DNA from: Pseudomonas putida
GTDB lineage: Bacteria > Pseudomonadota > Gammaproteobacteria > Pseudomonadales > Pseudomonadaceae
NCBI RefSeq assembly: GCF_028682455.1
Contig: NZ_JANHLD010000005.1
Span: 1 to 64,000 of the forward strand
DNA: 64,000 nt
Direction of reading: 5' to 3'
Shown: positions 32,619-45,058 of the stretch, one piece after another
How positions within the stretch are numbered: the first letter of the stretch is position 1
How the letters are laid out: every line of letters starts with the position of its first letter
Made by a program: the position numbers and the translations under genes
Notes under the pieces: model-generated
Told to the model about the DNA's origin: nothing
What the model saw: only the letters and a program-made list of their open reading frames with translations
Database searches by the model: none

Positions 32619-35030
32619 TCAGTCGCGGGATGGCCCCGGGGCAATCACTTCGCGCGAGCCGTTGGTGTTCATGGCCGTTACCACACCGGCCATTTCCATG
32701 GCTTCGATCATACGTGCGGCGCGGTTGTAGCCAATCTTCAGCTTACGCTGCACGGCGGAGATGGACGCACGACGGCTTTCGAGCACGAACTGCACGGCTT
32801 CGTCGTACAAGGCATCGGTTTCGGCATCGTCACCGTCGCCGCCACCACCGCCGCCTTCAAAGCCGCTACCGGCCTCTTCGACGCCATTGAGGATGTCGTC
32901 GTTGTAGTCCGGCGCACCCCGTTGCTTCCAGGCCTCGACCACACGGTGGACTTCATCGTCGGAAACGAAAGCACCATGCACACGAATCGGCAGGCTGGTG
33001 CCAGGTGGCATGTAGAGCATGTCACCGTGACCGAGCAACTGCTCCGCACCGCCCTGGTCGATGATGGTCCGCGAGTCGATCTTGCTCGAAACCTGGAACG
33101 CCATGCGGGTCGGGATGTTGGCCTTGATCAGGCCGGTGATCACGTCCACCGACGGACGCTGGGTGGCGAGGATCAGGTGGATACCGGCAGCACGGGCCTT
33201 CTGGGCGATACGGGCGATGAGCTCTTCGACCTTCTTGCCGACGATCATCATCATGTCGGCGAACTCGTCCACCACCACCACGATGGTCGGCAGGGTTTTG
33301 AGCAGCGGCGGCGTGTCGTCCATGCTTTCGCGCTTGAACATCGGGTCGTAGATCGGCTCGCCGGCTTCTTCGGCGTCCTTGACCTTGCGGTTGAAGCCGG
33401 CCAGGTTACGCACACCCATGGCCGCCATCAGCTTGTAGCGCCGCTCCATCTCGGCCACGCTCCAGCGCAGGGCATTGGCGGCGTCCTTCATGTCGGTGAC
33501 CACCGGGCATAGCAGGTGCGGAATGCCTTCGTAGATCGACAGCTCGAGCATTTTCGGGTCGATCATGATCAGCTTGGCGTCTTCAGGGCCCGACTTGAAC
33601 AGGATCGAAAGGATCATGGCGTTAACGCCCACCGACTTACCGGAACCGGTGGTACCCGCCACCAGCAGGTGCGGCATCTTGGCCAGGTCGGTAATCACCG
33701 GCTTGCCGCCGATGTCATGGCCCAGGGCCATGGTGACCGGCGACTTGGCTTCGTCGTACTGCGGCGACGACAGCACTTCGGAGAAGCGCACGATCTGACG
33801 GTCTTCGTTGGGAATCTCGATACCCACGGTGGTCTTGCCAGGAATGACCTCGACCACCCGTACGCTGGTCACGGCCAGGGACCGCGCCAGGTCTTTTGCC
33901 AGGTTGGCAATACGGCTGACCTTGACGCCTGCGGCCGGCTGGATTTCGTAACGAGTAATCACCGGGCCCGGGTGAATCGAGTCGACCGAGACCTCGACAC
34001 CGAACTCCTTGAGCTTGATTTCCAGCAGGTGGCCAACGCCTGCCAGGGATTCCGGCGAATAATTGACCTGTTTTTTCTCGGCAGGATCGAGGATGGAGAT
34101 CGGCGGCAAGGTGCCTTCGACGGCGCTGTCGACGAACAGCGGGGCCTGCTTTTCCTTTTGCACGCGCTTGCTGGGCTCCGGCGCCTTGGCCGGGGCCGGC
34201 ATGATTACCGGGGCCGGCTGTTGTTCACGCTGGGCAACGTGTTTGCTCAGGGCCTGGTCGCGCTCGATGATGCGTTCCTTGGCCTTGGCCTGCTCGCGGC
34301 GATCAGCCACCACTGGCGCCACCACCTCGTGAACCTGGTCGTCGACCTCGCGCAGCTGCGCCACCAGGCGCTTGCGTTCGTTGCGTGCGGCCCACCAGCG
34401 ATTGGCGGCGCCCTGGAACAGCTCGAACAGATCGAGGGTGATCTTGCCGGTGATATCCATGACCTTGAACCACGACAGGTCGGTGAACACCGTCAGGCCA
34501 AACAGGAACAAGGCGATGAACATCAGGGTGCTGCCCTGCACGTTCAGGGCATTCTTGGCCAGGTCGCCCAGGCTTTCACCCAGCGCGCCACCGGCCGAGG
34601 CCGGCAGGCTTGCAGCGGAATGGAAATGGATATGCGCCAGCGCCGCGCCCGACAGCACCAGGAACACCAGCCCGATCAGGCGCCAGGAGAACAGCCAGCC
34701 GCTCCACTGCCAGGGCTGGTGACGCTCACGGAAGATCTGCCAGGTCTTGATCGCCAGCAGCAACGGAAAGATATAGGCGAAATAGCCCAGCACCATGAAC
34801 AGGATGTCGGCGAAATAGGCGCCGGCACGCCCGGCGGCGTTCTGCACCTGCTCGACATTGCTGGTGTGGCTGAAACCTGGGTCGGCCTGGTCGTAGGTCA
34901 GCAGCGCCATCCACAGGTACAGGCACAGCGCCCCCATGGCGATCAGCGCACCTTCCTTGAGGCGATAATGCAGCTGCTGGCGCCAAAGCGGCACAGGCAA
35001 GGGATTCGATGTCGCGGTGGATTTCTTCAA
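32619..35030 (-). CDS. ftsK: DNA translocase FtsK
   Basis: The 803-residue protein has an N-terminal membrane domain (about four helices within residues 25 to 180) and a linker of about 130 residues. The RecA-like motor follows (Walker A GTTGSGKSVGVN, Walker B VVVVDEFADM), then the C-terminal gamma winged helix that reads KOPS (ALYDEAVQFVLESRRASISAVQRKL). It couples division to chromosome dimer resolution. The start is a TTG at 35030, with AGGAA about 11 nt upstream; the N-terminus MKKSTATSNP fits the family. Confidence 0.95.
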   Translation of the reverse strand: MKKSTATSNPLPVPLWRQQLHYRLKEGALIAMGALCLYLWMALLTYDQADPGFSHTSNVEQVQNAAGRAGAYFADILFMVLGYFAYIFPLLLAIKTWQIFRERHQPWQWSGWLFSWRLIGLVFLVLSGAALAHIHFHSAASLPASAGGALGESLGDLAKNALNVQGSTLMFIALFLFGLTVFTDLSWFKVMDITGKITLDLFELFQGAANRWWAARNERKRLVAQLREVDDQVHEVVAPVVADRREQAKAKERIIERDQALSKHVAQREQQPAPVIMPAPAKAPEPSKRVQKEKQAPLFVDSAVEGTLPPISILDPAEKKQVNYSPESLAGVGHLLEIKLKEFGVEVSVDSIHPGPVITRYEIQPAAGVKVSRIANLAKDLARSLAVTSVRVVEVIPGKTTVGIEIPNEDRQIVRFSEVLSSPQYDEAKSPVTMALGHDIGGKPVITDLAKMPHLLVAGTTGSGKSVGVNAMILSILFKSGPEDAKLIMIDPKMLELSIYEGIPHLLCPVVTDMKDAANALRWSVAEMERRYKLMAAMGVRNLAGFNRKVKDAEEAGEPIYDPMFKRESMDDTPPLLKTLPTIVVVVDEFADMMMIVGKKVEELIARIAQKARAAGIHLILATQRPSVDVITGLIKANIPTRMAFQVSSKIDSRTIIDQGGAEQLLGHGDMLYMPPGTSLPIRVHGAFVSDDEVHRVVEAWKQRGAPDYNDDILNGVEEAGSGFEGGGGGGDGDDAETDALYDEAVQFVLESRRASISAVQRKLKIGYNRAARMIEAMEMAGVVTAMNTNGSREVIAPGPSRD

Positions 35031-35401
35031 AACGCTTCTATTCCTGCGCTCAATGCGCGTCCAACAGTGATTGACCCAATTGAACAGTCAACAAACCACT
35101 ACTTTTAACATTACTGCCCGCCTACCGCCATGACGGCACGCCAGAAGGAAGCGTAAACGGGGGCCAATTTCCTATATCGCAATTTGAGCACGCATTTTCT
35201 TTTGTGACAAAGGCTTATGCGGTGTTTTTACGCAGGTGTGACAACAAAGGGCGGTGCAAGTTGCTTTGTGCGTCGCGCAGGCTGCACTGGTCTTCACGGG
35301 GCAAGCCCGCGGCTACACCCCGGCGCGGTGGGGCGGGCTTGTCCCGCGATAGGTTTTCAGGCGATCCTGAGCGCCCTCCCCTCCTCCATCACAGAACGAC
35401 G
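35031..35401. other. Divergent intergenic region ftsK/aat with a REP element
   Basis: This 371-bp gap holds the ftsK and aat promoters. An AT-rich part lies near 35095-35215. A REP-type inverted repeat (GGGGCAAGCCCGCGG facing GGGCGGGCTTGTCCCGCG) occupies 35294-35350. No gene is convincing here. Confidence 0.6.
35294..35350. repeat. REP pair upstream of aat
   Basis: Inverted REP arms with the GGGGCAAGCCCGC core and its complement. It lies about 50 nt before the aat start, probably inside the 5' untranslated region or promoter. Confidence 0.8.
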
Positions 35402-36082
35402 ATGCTGACCTGGTTGAGCCGCGATACCCTGACCTTCCCCCCGCTGGACAAAGCCCTGCGCGACCCCAACGGCCTGCTCGCCGCAGGCGGCGACCTGAGC
35501 GCGGAGCGCCTGGTGCAAGCCTATCGCCATGGCTGCTTTCCCTGGTACCAGGATGGCCAGCCGATCCTCTGGTGGTCGCCCGACCCGCGCACCGTGCTGA
35601 TTCCGGATGAGCTGCATGTATCGCGCTCCTTGCGTAAACTCATGCGCCAGGGGCGCTACCAGGTCAGTTTCGACCAGGATTTTGCCGCCGTCATTGCCGC
35701 CTGCGCCGCGCCCCGCGACTATGCCGACGGCACCTGGATCACCGACAGCATGCAGGCGGCCTACCTCGAGCTGCACCAGCAGGGCTTCGCCCATTGCGTT
35801 GAAGTGCGCCAGGACGGCGAGCTGGTGGGCGGCTTGTACGGCCTGGCCATGGGACGGCTGTTTTTCGGCGAGTCGATGTTCAGCCGCGCCGACAACGCCT
35901 CGAAAGTCGGCTTCGTCACCCTGGTAGAACACCTGCAGCAGGCCGGATTCGTGCTGATCGACTGTCAGATGCCCACCGACCACCTGCACAGCCTGGGCGC
36001 GCGGGCCATCGCCCGCGCCACCTTTGCCGACTATTTGCAGCGCTACCTGGATCAACCCAACAGTGCCAGCTGGGTTTGCTAG
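35402..36082 (+). CDS. aat: Leucyl/phenylalanyl-tRNA--protein transferase
   Basis: The 226-residue protein has the family core: LLAAGGDLSAERLVQAYRHGCFPWY, ILWWSPDPRTVL and GGLYGLAMGRLFFGESMFS. It adds Leu or Phe to proteins with N-terminal Arg or Lys, creating N-degrons read by ClpS. ATG 35402 is used. It is followed by bpt, a second enzyme of the same pathway. Confidence 0.96.
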   Translation: MLTWLSRDTLTFPPLDKALRDPNGLLAAGGDLSAERLVQAYRHGCFPWYQDGQPILWWSPDPRTVLIPDELHVSRSLRKLMRQGRYQVSFDQDFAAVIAACAAPRDYADGTWITDSMQAAYLELHQQGFAHCVEVRQDGELVGGLYGLAMGRLFFGESMFSRADNASKVGFVTLVEHLQQAGFVLIDCQMPTDHLHSLGARAIARATFADYLQRYLDQPNSASWVC

Positions 36083-36139
36083 GCGAGTTTTTCCAGCTGG
36101 CTTACACTTAATTCAAACGCACCTCCCGAGGGGTTGATC

Positions 36140-36847
36140 ATGACAGAGCTGGCGCGGTTGAAGTTTTATGCCACTCAACCCCATTCCTGCAGCTACCTGC
36201 CAGACGAACAAGCCACCACGCTGTTTCTCGACCCGAGCCAGCCGATGGACGTAAATGTCTATGCAGACCTGTCGGAAATGGGTTTCCGGCGCAGCGGCGA
36301 CCACCTGTATCGCCCGCACTGCCAGAACTGCAATGCCTGCGTACCGGCGCGGATCCCGTCTGCGCGCTTTTTGCCAAACCGCCAGCAAAAACGCATTCTC
36401 AAGCGCAACGCCGACCTCACCGTCACACCCGCCCGCCCAGCCTTCAAAGAAGAGTACTTCGAGCTGTACCGGCGCTACATCGAGCAACGCCACGCCGACG
36501 GCGACATGTACCCACCCAGCCGCGACCAGTTTTCCACCTTCCTGGTCCGGGACCTGCCGTTCTCACGCTTCTACGAGTTCCGCCTGCAGGGCCGCCTGGT
36601 AGCCGTGGCGGTCACCGACCTGCTGCCCAACGGCCTCTCGGCGGTCTACACCTTCTACGAGCCCGACGAGGAGCGCAGGAGCCTGGGCCGCTACGCCATC
36701 CTCTGGCAGATCACCGAAGCCCTGCGCCTGGGGCTGGACGCCGTCTACCTCGGCTACTGGATCAAGAACTGCAAAAAAATGAACTACAAGACCCAGTACC
36801 GCCCCATCGAGCTGTTGATCAATCAGCGCTGGGTGACCCTGAACTGA
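36140..36847 (+). CDS. bpt: Aspartate/glutamate leucyltransferase Bpt
   Basis: The 235-residue protein is an ATE-type arginyl/leucyl-transferase fold protein of the bacterial Bpt class. It has the N-terminal cysteine cluster (CSYLPDEQATTLFLDP, then HCQNCNACVPAR) and the C-terminal GNAT-like part (FYEPDEERRSLGRYAILWQI, YLGYWIKNCKKMNYK). It places Leu on N-terminal Asp or Glu. ATG 36140 lies 57 nt after aat. Confidence 0.95.
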   Translation: MTELARLKFYATQPHSCSYLPDEQATTLFLDPSQPMDVNVYADLSEMGFRRSGDHLYRPHCQNCNACVPARIPSARFLPNRQQKRILKRNADLTVTPARPAFKEEYFELYRRYIEQRHADGDMYPPSRDQFSTFLVRDLPFSRFYEFRLQGRLVAVAVTDLLPNGLSAVYTFYEPDEERRSLGRYAILWQITEALRLGLDAVYLGYWIKNCKKMNYKTQYRPIELLINQRWVTLN

Positions 36848-36951
36848 AATCATTGGCTTGAAGGCCATTTTTCGGGCACAATGCACGCCACTTTTTTTGC
36901 CTGGCGCAGTCGTGCACCGGGCCATTAACTGGACACCGAGGGCTTTACTGC

Positions 36952-37170
36952 ATGTCGAAAGAAGACAGCTTCGAAATGGAAGGCACTGTCGTCGACACCC
37001 TGCCCAACACCATGTTCCGTGTGGAGTTGGAAAATGGGCACGTCGTTACCGCGCATATCTCAGGAAAAATGCGCAAGAACTACATTCGTATTCTGACCGG
37101 TGACAAGGTCCGCGTCGAACTGACGCCTTATGACCTGAGCAAAGGGCGCATCACCTACCGCGCTCGATAA
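36952..37170 (+). CDS. infA: Translation initiation factor IF-1
   Basis: The 72-residue OB-fold protein ([32 protein letters not shown]) is the standard size. It occupies the ribosomal A-site during initiation. The gene has a 104-bp leader after bpt and is followed by a strong terminator. Confidence 0.98.
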
Positions 37171-37181
37171 GCAACACCAAC

Positions 37182-37213
37182 AAAAATGCCCGGCGATTTG
37201 CCGGGCATTTTTG
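37182..37213. terminator. Bidirectional terminator between infA and clpA
   Basis: AAAAATGCCCGGC and GCCGGGCATTTTT form a near-perfect stem with A- and T-tracts on either side, serving the convergent infA and clpA. Confidence 0.9.
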
Positions 37214-37227
37214 TTTGCATTGAAAAC

Positions 37228-37282
37228 ATCGCGGGGCAAACCCGCTCCCACATAACCTGCAGGAGCGGGCTTGCCCCGCGAG
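37228..37282. repeat. REP pair between infA and clpA
   Basis: ATCGCGGGGCAAACCCGCTCC faces GGAGCGGGCTTGCCCCGCGA around a short spacer. It lies directly 3' of both convergent genes. Confidence 0.88.
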
Positions 37283-37284
37283 CG

Positions 37285-39555
37285 TTACGCCATCTCGGCC
37301 GTGGTCTCGAAGTCGAACACCAACTCGCCATCGCGAATGTCGACATGCACCACACCGCCATGCTCGGCCAGCTCGCCGAACAGGATCTCTTCGGCCAGCG
37401 GCCGCTTGATCTTGTCCTGGATCAGCCGCGCCATCGGCCGCGCACCCATCTGCGCATCGTAACCGCCAGCAGCCAGCCAGCTGCGCGCCGCATCGCTTAC
37501 CTCCAGCAGGACGCGCTTGTCTTCCAGTTGCGCCTGCAACTCGATGAGGAACTTGTCCACCACGCTCTTGATCGTCTCGTGACTGAGGCGACCAAACTGG
37601 ATGATGGTGTCCAGACGGTTGCGAAACTCAGGAGTGAAGCTCTTCTTGATCACTTCCATGGCATCGGAGGAGTGATCCTGCTGGGTGAAGCCAATGGAGG
37701 CTCGCGCAGCGGTTTCAGCACCGGCGTTGGTGGTCATGATCACGATCACGTTGCGAAAGTCCGCCTTGCGCCCGTTGTTGTCGGTCAGGGTGCCGTGGTC
37801 CATCACCTGCAACAGCAGGTTGAAGACTTCAGGGTGCGCCTTCTCGATTTCATCGAGCAGCAACACGCAGTGCGGCTGCTTGGTGATGGCTTCGGTCAGC
37901 AGGCCACCCTGGTCGAACCCGACATAGCCCGGAGGGGCACCAATCAGGCGCGACACGGTATGGCGCTCCATGTACTCGGACATATCGAAGCGCACCAACT
38001 CCACCCCAAGGGCCTTGGCCAACTGACGCGCCGCCTCGGTCTTGCCCACGCCGGTAGGGCCGGCGAACAGGAAGGAACCGACGGGTTTGTCTGGCGACTT
38101 GAGGCCTGCCCGCGACAACTTGATCGCAGTTGCCAGCGAATCGATCGCCGCATCCTGGCCAAACACGGTCAGCTTCAGGTCGCGTTCCAGGTTGCGCAGC
38201 AGTTCCTTGTCGGAGCTGGTGACATGCTTTGGCGGAATCCGTGCGATTTTCGCGACGATGTCTTCAACTTGCGGCACATCGATACGCTTGACGCGCATCT
38301 CGACCGGTTGCAGGCGCTGGTAGGCACCCGCCTCGTCGATCACATCGATGGCCTTGTCCGGCATGTGCCGGTCATTGATGTAGCGCGCCGCAAGCTCGGC
38401 TGCAGCCCGCAAGGCCTCATCGCTGTACTCGATGTTGTGGTGGGTCTCGAAGCGCCCCTTGAGGCCACGCAGGATGCCGACGGTGTCTTCCACCGATGGC
38501 TCGCTGACATCGACCTTCTGGAAACGCCGGGCCAGGGCACGGTCCTTCTCGAAGATGCCGCGAAATTCCTGGAAGGTGGTGGAGCCGATGCAACGAATAT
38601 CACCCGACGACAACAGCGGCTTGAGCAGGTTGGAGGCATCCATCACCCCGCCCGATGCCGCACCGGCACCGATGATGGTGTGGATTTCATCGATGAACAG
38701 GATCGCCTGAGGCCGCTTGCGCAGTTCGCCAAGCAGCGCCTTGAAGCGTTTCTCGAAGTCGCCGCGGTATTTGGTACCGGCGAGCAGCGCACCCAGGTCA
38801 AGGGAATAGACCACGCTCTGCGCCAGCAGATCCGGCACCTGGCCGTCGACGATACGCTTGGCCAGGCCTTCGGCGATGGCGGTCTTGCCGACACCAGCCT
38901 CACCCACCAGCAGTGGGTTGTTCTTGCGCCGACGCGCAAGAATTTGCGCTACGCGCTCGACTTCCAGCTCGCGCCCGACCAGAGGGTCGATGCGGCCTTG
39001 GCGGGCTTGTTCATTGAGGTTGCTGGCATAGGCATCCAGGGGATTGCCCGACGACGAGGTTTCGCCACCGTCTTCATCCTGCATGTCCTGTTCGCCATCG
39101 GAGTGCTCACCATGCCCCGGCACCTTGGAGATGCCATGGGCGATGTAGTTGACCACATCGATACGGGCGACGCTCTGCTGCTTGAGCAGGAACACCGCCT
39201 GACTTTCCTGTTCGCTGAAAATCGCCACCAGTACATTGGCGCCGGTGACTTCTCGCTTGCCCGAGCTCTGGACGTGGAAGACTGCGCGCTGCAATACACG
39301 CTGGAAGCCCAGGGTTGGCTGGGTCTCGCGGTCCTCGTCATGCACGGGGATCAACGGCGTGGTGGAGTCGATGAACTCCTGCAGGTCGTGTTTGAGTTTG
39401 TCGAGGTTCGCGCCGCAGGCACGCAAAACAGTGGCTGCGGCCTCATTATCCAGCAATGCCAGCAGCAGGTGTTCGACGGTCATGAACTCATGACGCTTCG
39501 AACGTGCCTCCTTGAAGGCCAGATTGAGGGTGACTTCGAGCTCGCGGTTTAACAT
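37285..39555 (-). CDS. clpA: ATP-dependent Clp protease ATP-binding subunit ClpA
   Basis: The 756-residue AAA+ unfoldase has the N-domain repeat (MLNRELEVTLNLAFKEA) that docks ClpS. D1 has Walker A GEAGVGKTA and D2 has Walker A GPTGVGKTE. The IGL-type ClpP loop is present as ASIGFTQ. It unfolds substrates into ClpP. It lies 30 nt downstream of clpS, and the two are co-oriented. Confidence 0.97.
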   Translation of the reverse strand: MLNRELEVTLNLAFKEARSKRHEFMTVEHLLLALLDNEAAATVLRACGANLDKLKHDLQEFIDSTTPLIPVHDEDRETQPTLGFQRVLQRAVFHVQSSGKREVTGANVLVAIFSEQESQAVFLLKQQSVARIDVVNYIAHGISKVPGHGEHSDGEQDMQDEDGGETSSSGNPLDAYASNLNEQARQGRIDPLVGRELEVERVAQILARRRKNNPLLVGEAGVGKTAIAEGLAKRIVDGQVPDLLAQSVVYSLDLGALLAGTKYRGDFEKRFKALLGELRKRPQAILFIDEIHTIIGAGAASGGVMDASNLLKPLLSSGDIRCIGSTTFQEFRGIFEKDRALARRFQKVDVSEPSVEDTVGILRGLKGRFETHHNIEYSDEALRAAAELAARYINDRHMPDKAIDVIDEAGAYQRLQPVEMRVKRIDVPQVEDIVAKIARIPPKHVTSSDKELLRNLERDLKLTVFGQDAAIDSLATAIKLSRAGLKSPDKPVGSFLFAGPTGVGKTEAARQLAKALGVELVRFDMSEYMERHTVSRLIGAPPGYVGFDQGGLLTEAITKQPHCVLLLDEIEKAHPEVFNLLLQVMDHGTLTDNNGRKADFRNVIVIMTTNAGAETAARASIGFTQQDHSSDAMEVIKKSFTPEFRNRLDTIIQFGRLSHETIKSVVDKFLIELQAQLEDKRVLLEVSDAARSWLAAGGYDAQMGARPMARLIQDKIKRPLAEEILFGELAEHGGVVHVDIRDGELVFDFETTAEMA

Positions 39556-39585
39556 AGCTTCACCTCATACCCAAGTGGTCGGCGA

Positions 39586-39948
39586 TTAACCGTCCTTCTC
39601 GATTTCACAGAGTAGCGGATGCTGGCTTTCCCTGGCGTATTGGTTGACCTGCATGGCCTTTGTCTCGGCGATGTCGCGGGTAAACAATCCGCACACTGCC
39701 CGTCCTTCTGTGTGGACGGCCAGCATGACCTTGGTCGCCAGCTCGCGATTCAGGTTAAAAAACACCTCGAGCACTTCGACGACGAAATCCATCGGTGTGT
39801 AGTCATCGTTGAACAAAACCACCTTGTACATGGGTGGCGCCTGCAGCGCTGGCTTGGCTTCCTGAACCGCCAGGCCGGAACCATCGTCCTCATGCGATTG
39901 CGGGCGATCCTGATTGAATGTTAGTCGAATCTGGCTATGTACATGCAT
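39586..39948 (-). CDS. clpS: ClpS, N-degron adaptor of ClpAP
   Basis: The 120-residue protein has an unstructured N-terminal tail (about 1 to 38). The core carries the N-end pocket motif YKVVLFNDDYTPMDFVVEVL and the strand AVCGLFTRDIAETKA. It recognises N-terminal Leu, Phe, Trp and Tyr and hands substrates to ClpA. ATG 39948 is chosen because the tail then has the normal length. Confidence 0.96.
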   Translation of the reverse strand: MHVHSQIRLTFNQDRPQSHEDDGSGLAVQEAKPALQAPPMYKVVLFNDDYTPMDFVVEVLEVFFNLNRELATKVMLAVHTEGRAVCGLFTRDIAETKAMQVNQYARESQHPLLCEIEKDG

Positions 39949-40175
39949 GGAAAGAAATTCATCATTTCGACAGGTTAAGGTTGTGGGTTGACCGCAAAGC
40001 CGACGCTTGAACGACTGTCGCCCGACCTTGACTATCGGCAAAACGGTGTTACAACCAATAAGAACCCACCGTGGTCGATAAAGATCCGCGCAGTCAACCA
40101 GAATTTTCGCAGGTTCATATGCGGATGGAGTGGATGATACTCCAGTGATGGAGTCCTTTGCAGAGGGATATGAGG

Positions 40176-40439
40176 ATGGCAAGCGGTAAAGTCAAGTGGT
40201 TCAACAATGCCAAGGGCTACGGATTCATCAACGAAGAAGGGAAAAGCGAAGATCTTTTCGCCCACTACTCCGCCATCAAGATGGACGGTTACAAAACGCT
40301 GAAAGCCGGCCAGGCTGTCACGTTCGAAATCATCCAGGGCCCCAAGGGACTGCATGCCATCGAAATCCAGGATGCCAACCGAAAACTCGACACCGCGCCA
40401 GCCGCCACCTCTACAGCAGACAGCACCATCGGCGCCTGA
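40176..40439 (+). CDS. cspD: Cold-shock-like protein CspD
   Basis: The 87-residue protein is a cold-shock domain (about 1 to 66) with RNP1 KGYGFI and RNP2-like LFAHY, plus an Ala/Thr-rich tail that ordinary CspA proteins lack. CspD inhibits replication initiation in stationary phase in E. coli. It is divergent from clpS with 227 bp between, the conserved cspD-clpS arrangement. Confidence 0.93.
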   Translation: MASGKVKWFNNAKGYGFINEEGKSEDLFAHYSAIKMDGYKTLKAGQAVTFEIIQGPKGLHAIEIQDANRKLDTAPAATSTADSTIGA

Positions 40440-40453
40440 CCGCTGGACGCAAT

Positions 40454-40483
40454 AAAAAGCCGACCCGTTCCTGCGAACGGGTC
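40454..40483. terminator. Bidirectional terminator between cspD and icd
   Basis: AAAAGCCGACCCGTTC and GAACGGGTCGGCTTTT form a long perfect stem with a 4-nt loop, flanked by A- and T-tracts. Confidence 0.92.
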
Positions 40484-40506
40484 GGCTTTTGTTTGCCTGC
40501 TTTTTA

Positions 40507-41763
<1,257 letters not shown>

Positions 41764-42177
41764 GCTGCACTCCGTTTTTTTTGGTGTGGTACGTCATCTG
41801 GATCCCCAGAGCGTAACCCAGTTGCACGGCAACGGGAACCATGTGCGCGAATGCCCCGCAATGGGGCGGTTTGGCCTACATCTTTGGTCTAAAAAAGCCC
41901 CCGATACATGTTGATCTTGATGATTAAGACCTAGGGTTTGGTATACTCCGCCGGTGACCAAAGGGTCACTTGGGGCGAACCGTCTGGAATAGACCTGCAG
42001 GCCCCGACAAGACTGGGCTGTTACCGCAGTTCAGCCGTTTGACACTCGACTGATGCAATCCACCATCACCGCACAGAACCCTCGACCTTCTGCTCATAGA
42101 TGTGTCTGAGTGAAGCGCCTACCCTGCGCACCTCGAGATTCTGCGCACGCTCAGCAAAACAGAGAGTTAACCCGAAT
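41764..42177. promoter_or_regulatory. Divergent icd/idh control region
   Basis: This 414-bp region holds no gene. TTGATG (41917-41922) and TATACT (41942-41947) could form a rightward promoter for idh with a long 19-bp spacer. A palindrome GTGACC-AAAG-GGTCAC lies just after it (41954-41969) and may be an operator. The rest is unremarkable leader sequence. Confidence 0.45.
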
Positions 42178-44403
<2,226 letters not shown>

Positions 44404-44429
44404 GAGCAACAGCTTGAAGCAGTAAAAAG

Positions 44430-44457
44430 AAACCCCGGCCACGCACCGGGGTTTTCT
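44430..44457 (+). terminator. Terminator after idh
   Basis: AAACCCCGG and CCGGGGTTT around a 7-nt loop, followed by TCTTT. Confidence 0.92.
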
Positions 44458-44459
44458 TT

Positions 44460-44531
44460 AGCTGCAAGCTGCAAGCCACAAGAACGAGCTCCATGCTCGC
44501 CCTCTACTTGTGGCTTGCAGCTTGCAGCTTA
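44460..44531. repeat. Long perfect inverted repeat with CTGCAAG units, upstream of nudJ
   Basis: A 23-bp arm at 44460-44482 (AGCTGCAAGCTGCAAGCCAC then AAG) is repeated in inverted form at 44507-44529, with a 24-bp spacer. Each arm holds a tandem CTGCAAG unit. It is different from the REP family elsewhere in the window. It ends about 22 nt before the nudJ start, so it may fold in the mRNA leader. Confidence 0.85.
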
Positions 44532-44553
44532 CAACCAAGAGAGAGAATCGACC

Positions 44554-44988
44554 GTGCGCCCCCATATCACCGTCGCCACCATCGTCGAAGACCAGGGCCG
44601 CTTCCTCATGGTCGAGGAATTCAAGGCCGGCAAACATGTTTTCAACCAGCCCGCCGGCCACCTGGAGGCCAACGAGAGCCTGCTGGAGGCCGCCCTGCGC
44701 GAAACCCTCGAGGAAACCGCCTGGGACGTCGAACTGACCGGCATCGTCGGCATCTACCTGTACACCGCCCCCAGCAATGGCGTGACCTACCAGCGCGTGT
44801 GCTTCGCCGCCCGCCCCATCAAGCATCATCTCCAGCGCGCCCTGGACAGCGACATCGTCCGTGCCGTCTGGCTGACCCGCGAGGAACTCCTGGCAGATCC
44901 CGAACGCTGGCGCAGCGAGCTGGTCCCGCGCTGCATCGATGACTACCTGACAGGGCCGCTGTACAGCCTGGCGCTGATTCGCGACTGA
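44554..44988 (+). CDS. nudJ: Nudix phosphatase NudJ
   Basis: The 144-residue Nudix hydrolase has the box GHLEANESLLEAALRETLEETAWDV, with Ala replacing the usual second Gly. E. coli NudJ hydrolyses HMP-PP and nucleoside di/triphosphates. A GTG at 44554 (VRPHITVATIVE) is chosen because it gives the family N-terminus. The order nudJ-mnmA-hflD-purB matches E. coli. Confidence 0.9.
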   Translation: MRPHITVATIVEDQGRFLMVEEFKAGKHVFNQPAGHLEANESLLEAALRETLEETAWDVELTGIVGIYLYTAPSNGVTYQRVCFAARPIKHHLQRALDSDIVRAVWLTREELLADPERWRSELVPRCIDDYLTGPLYSLALIRD

Positions 44989-45058
44989 CGGTGACGATGC
45001 CTTGTAGGCCGCAGTTTGATAGAATCGTCGTCTTTTTCCAGATACACAGCCGGTACCT

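Noticed and set aside
35204..35401. Extended N-terminus of aat
   Set aside because: The extension would translate a REP element; ATG 35402 gives the normal family length and N-terminus.
37186..39552. Long open frame opposite clpA (about 790 codons)
   Set aside because: Same reason; clpA has complete family motifs on the other strand and this frame begins inside a terminator and REP element.
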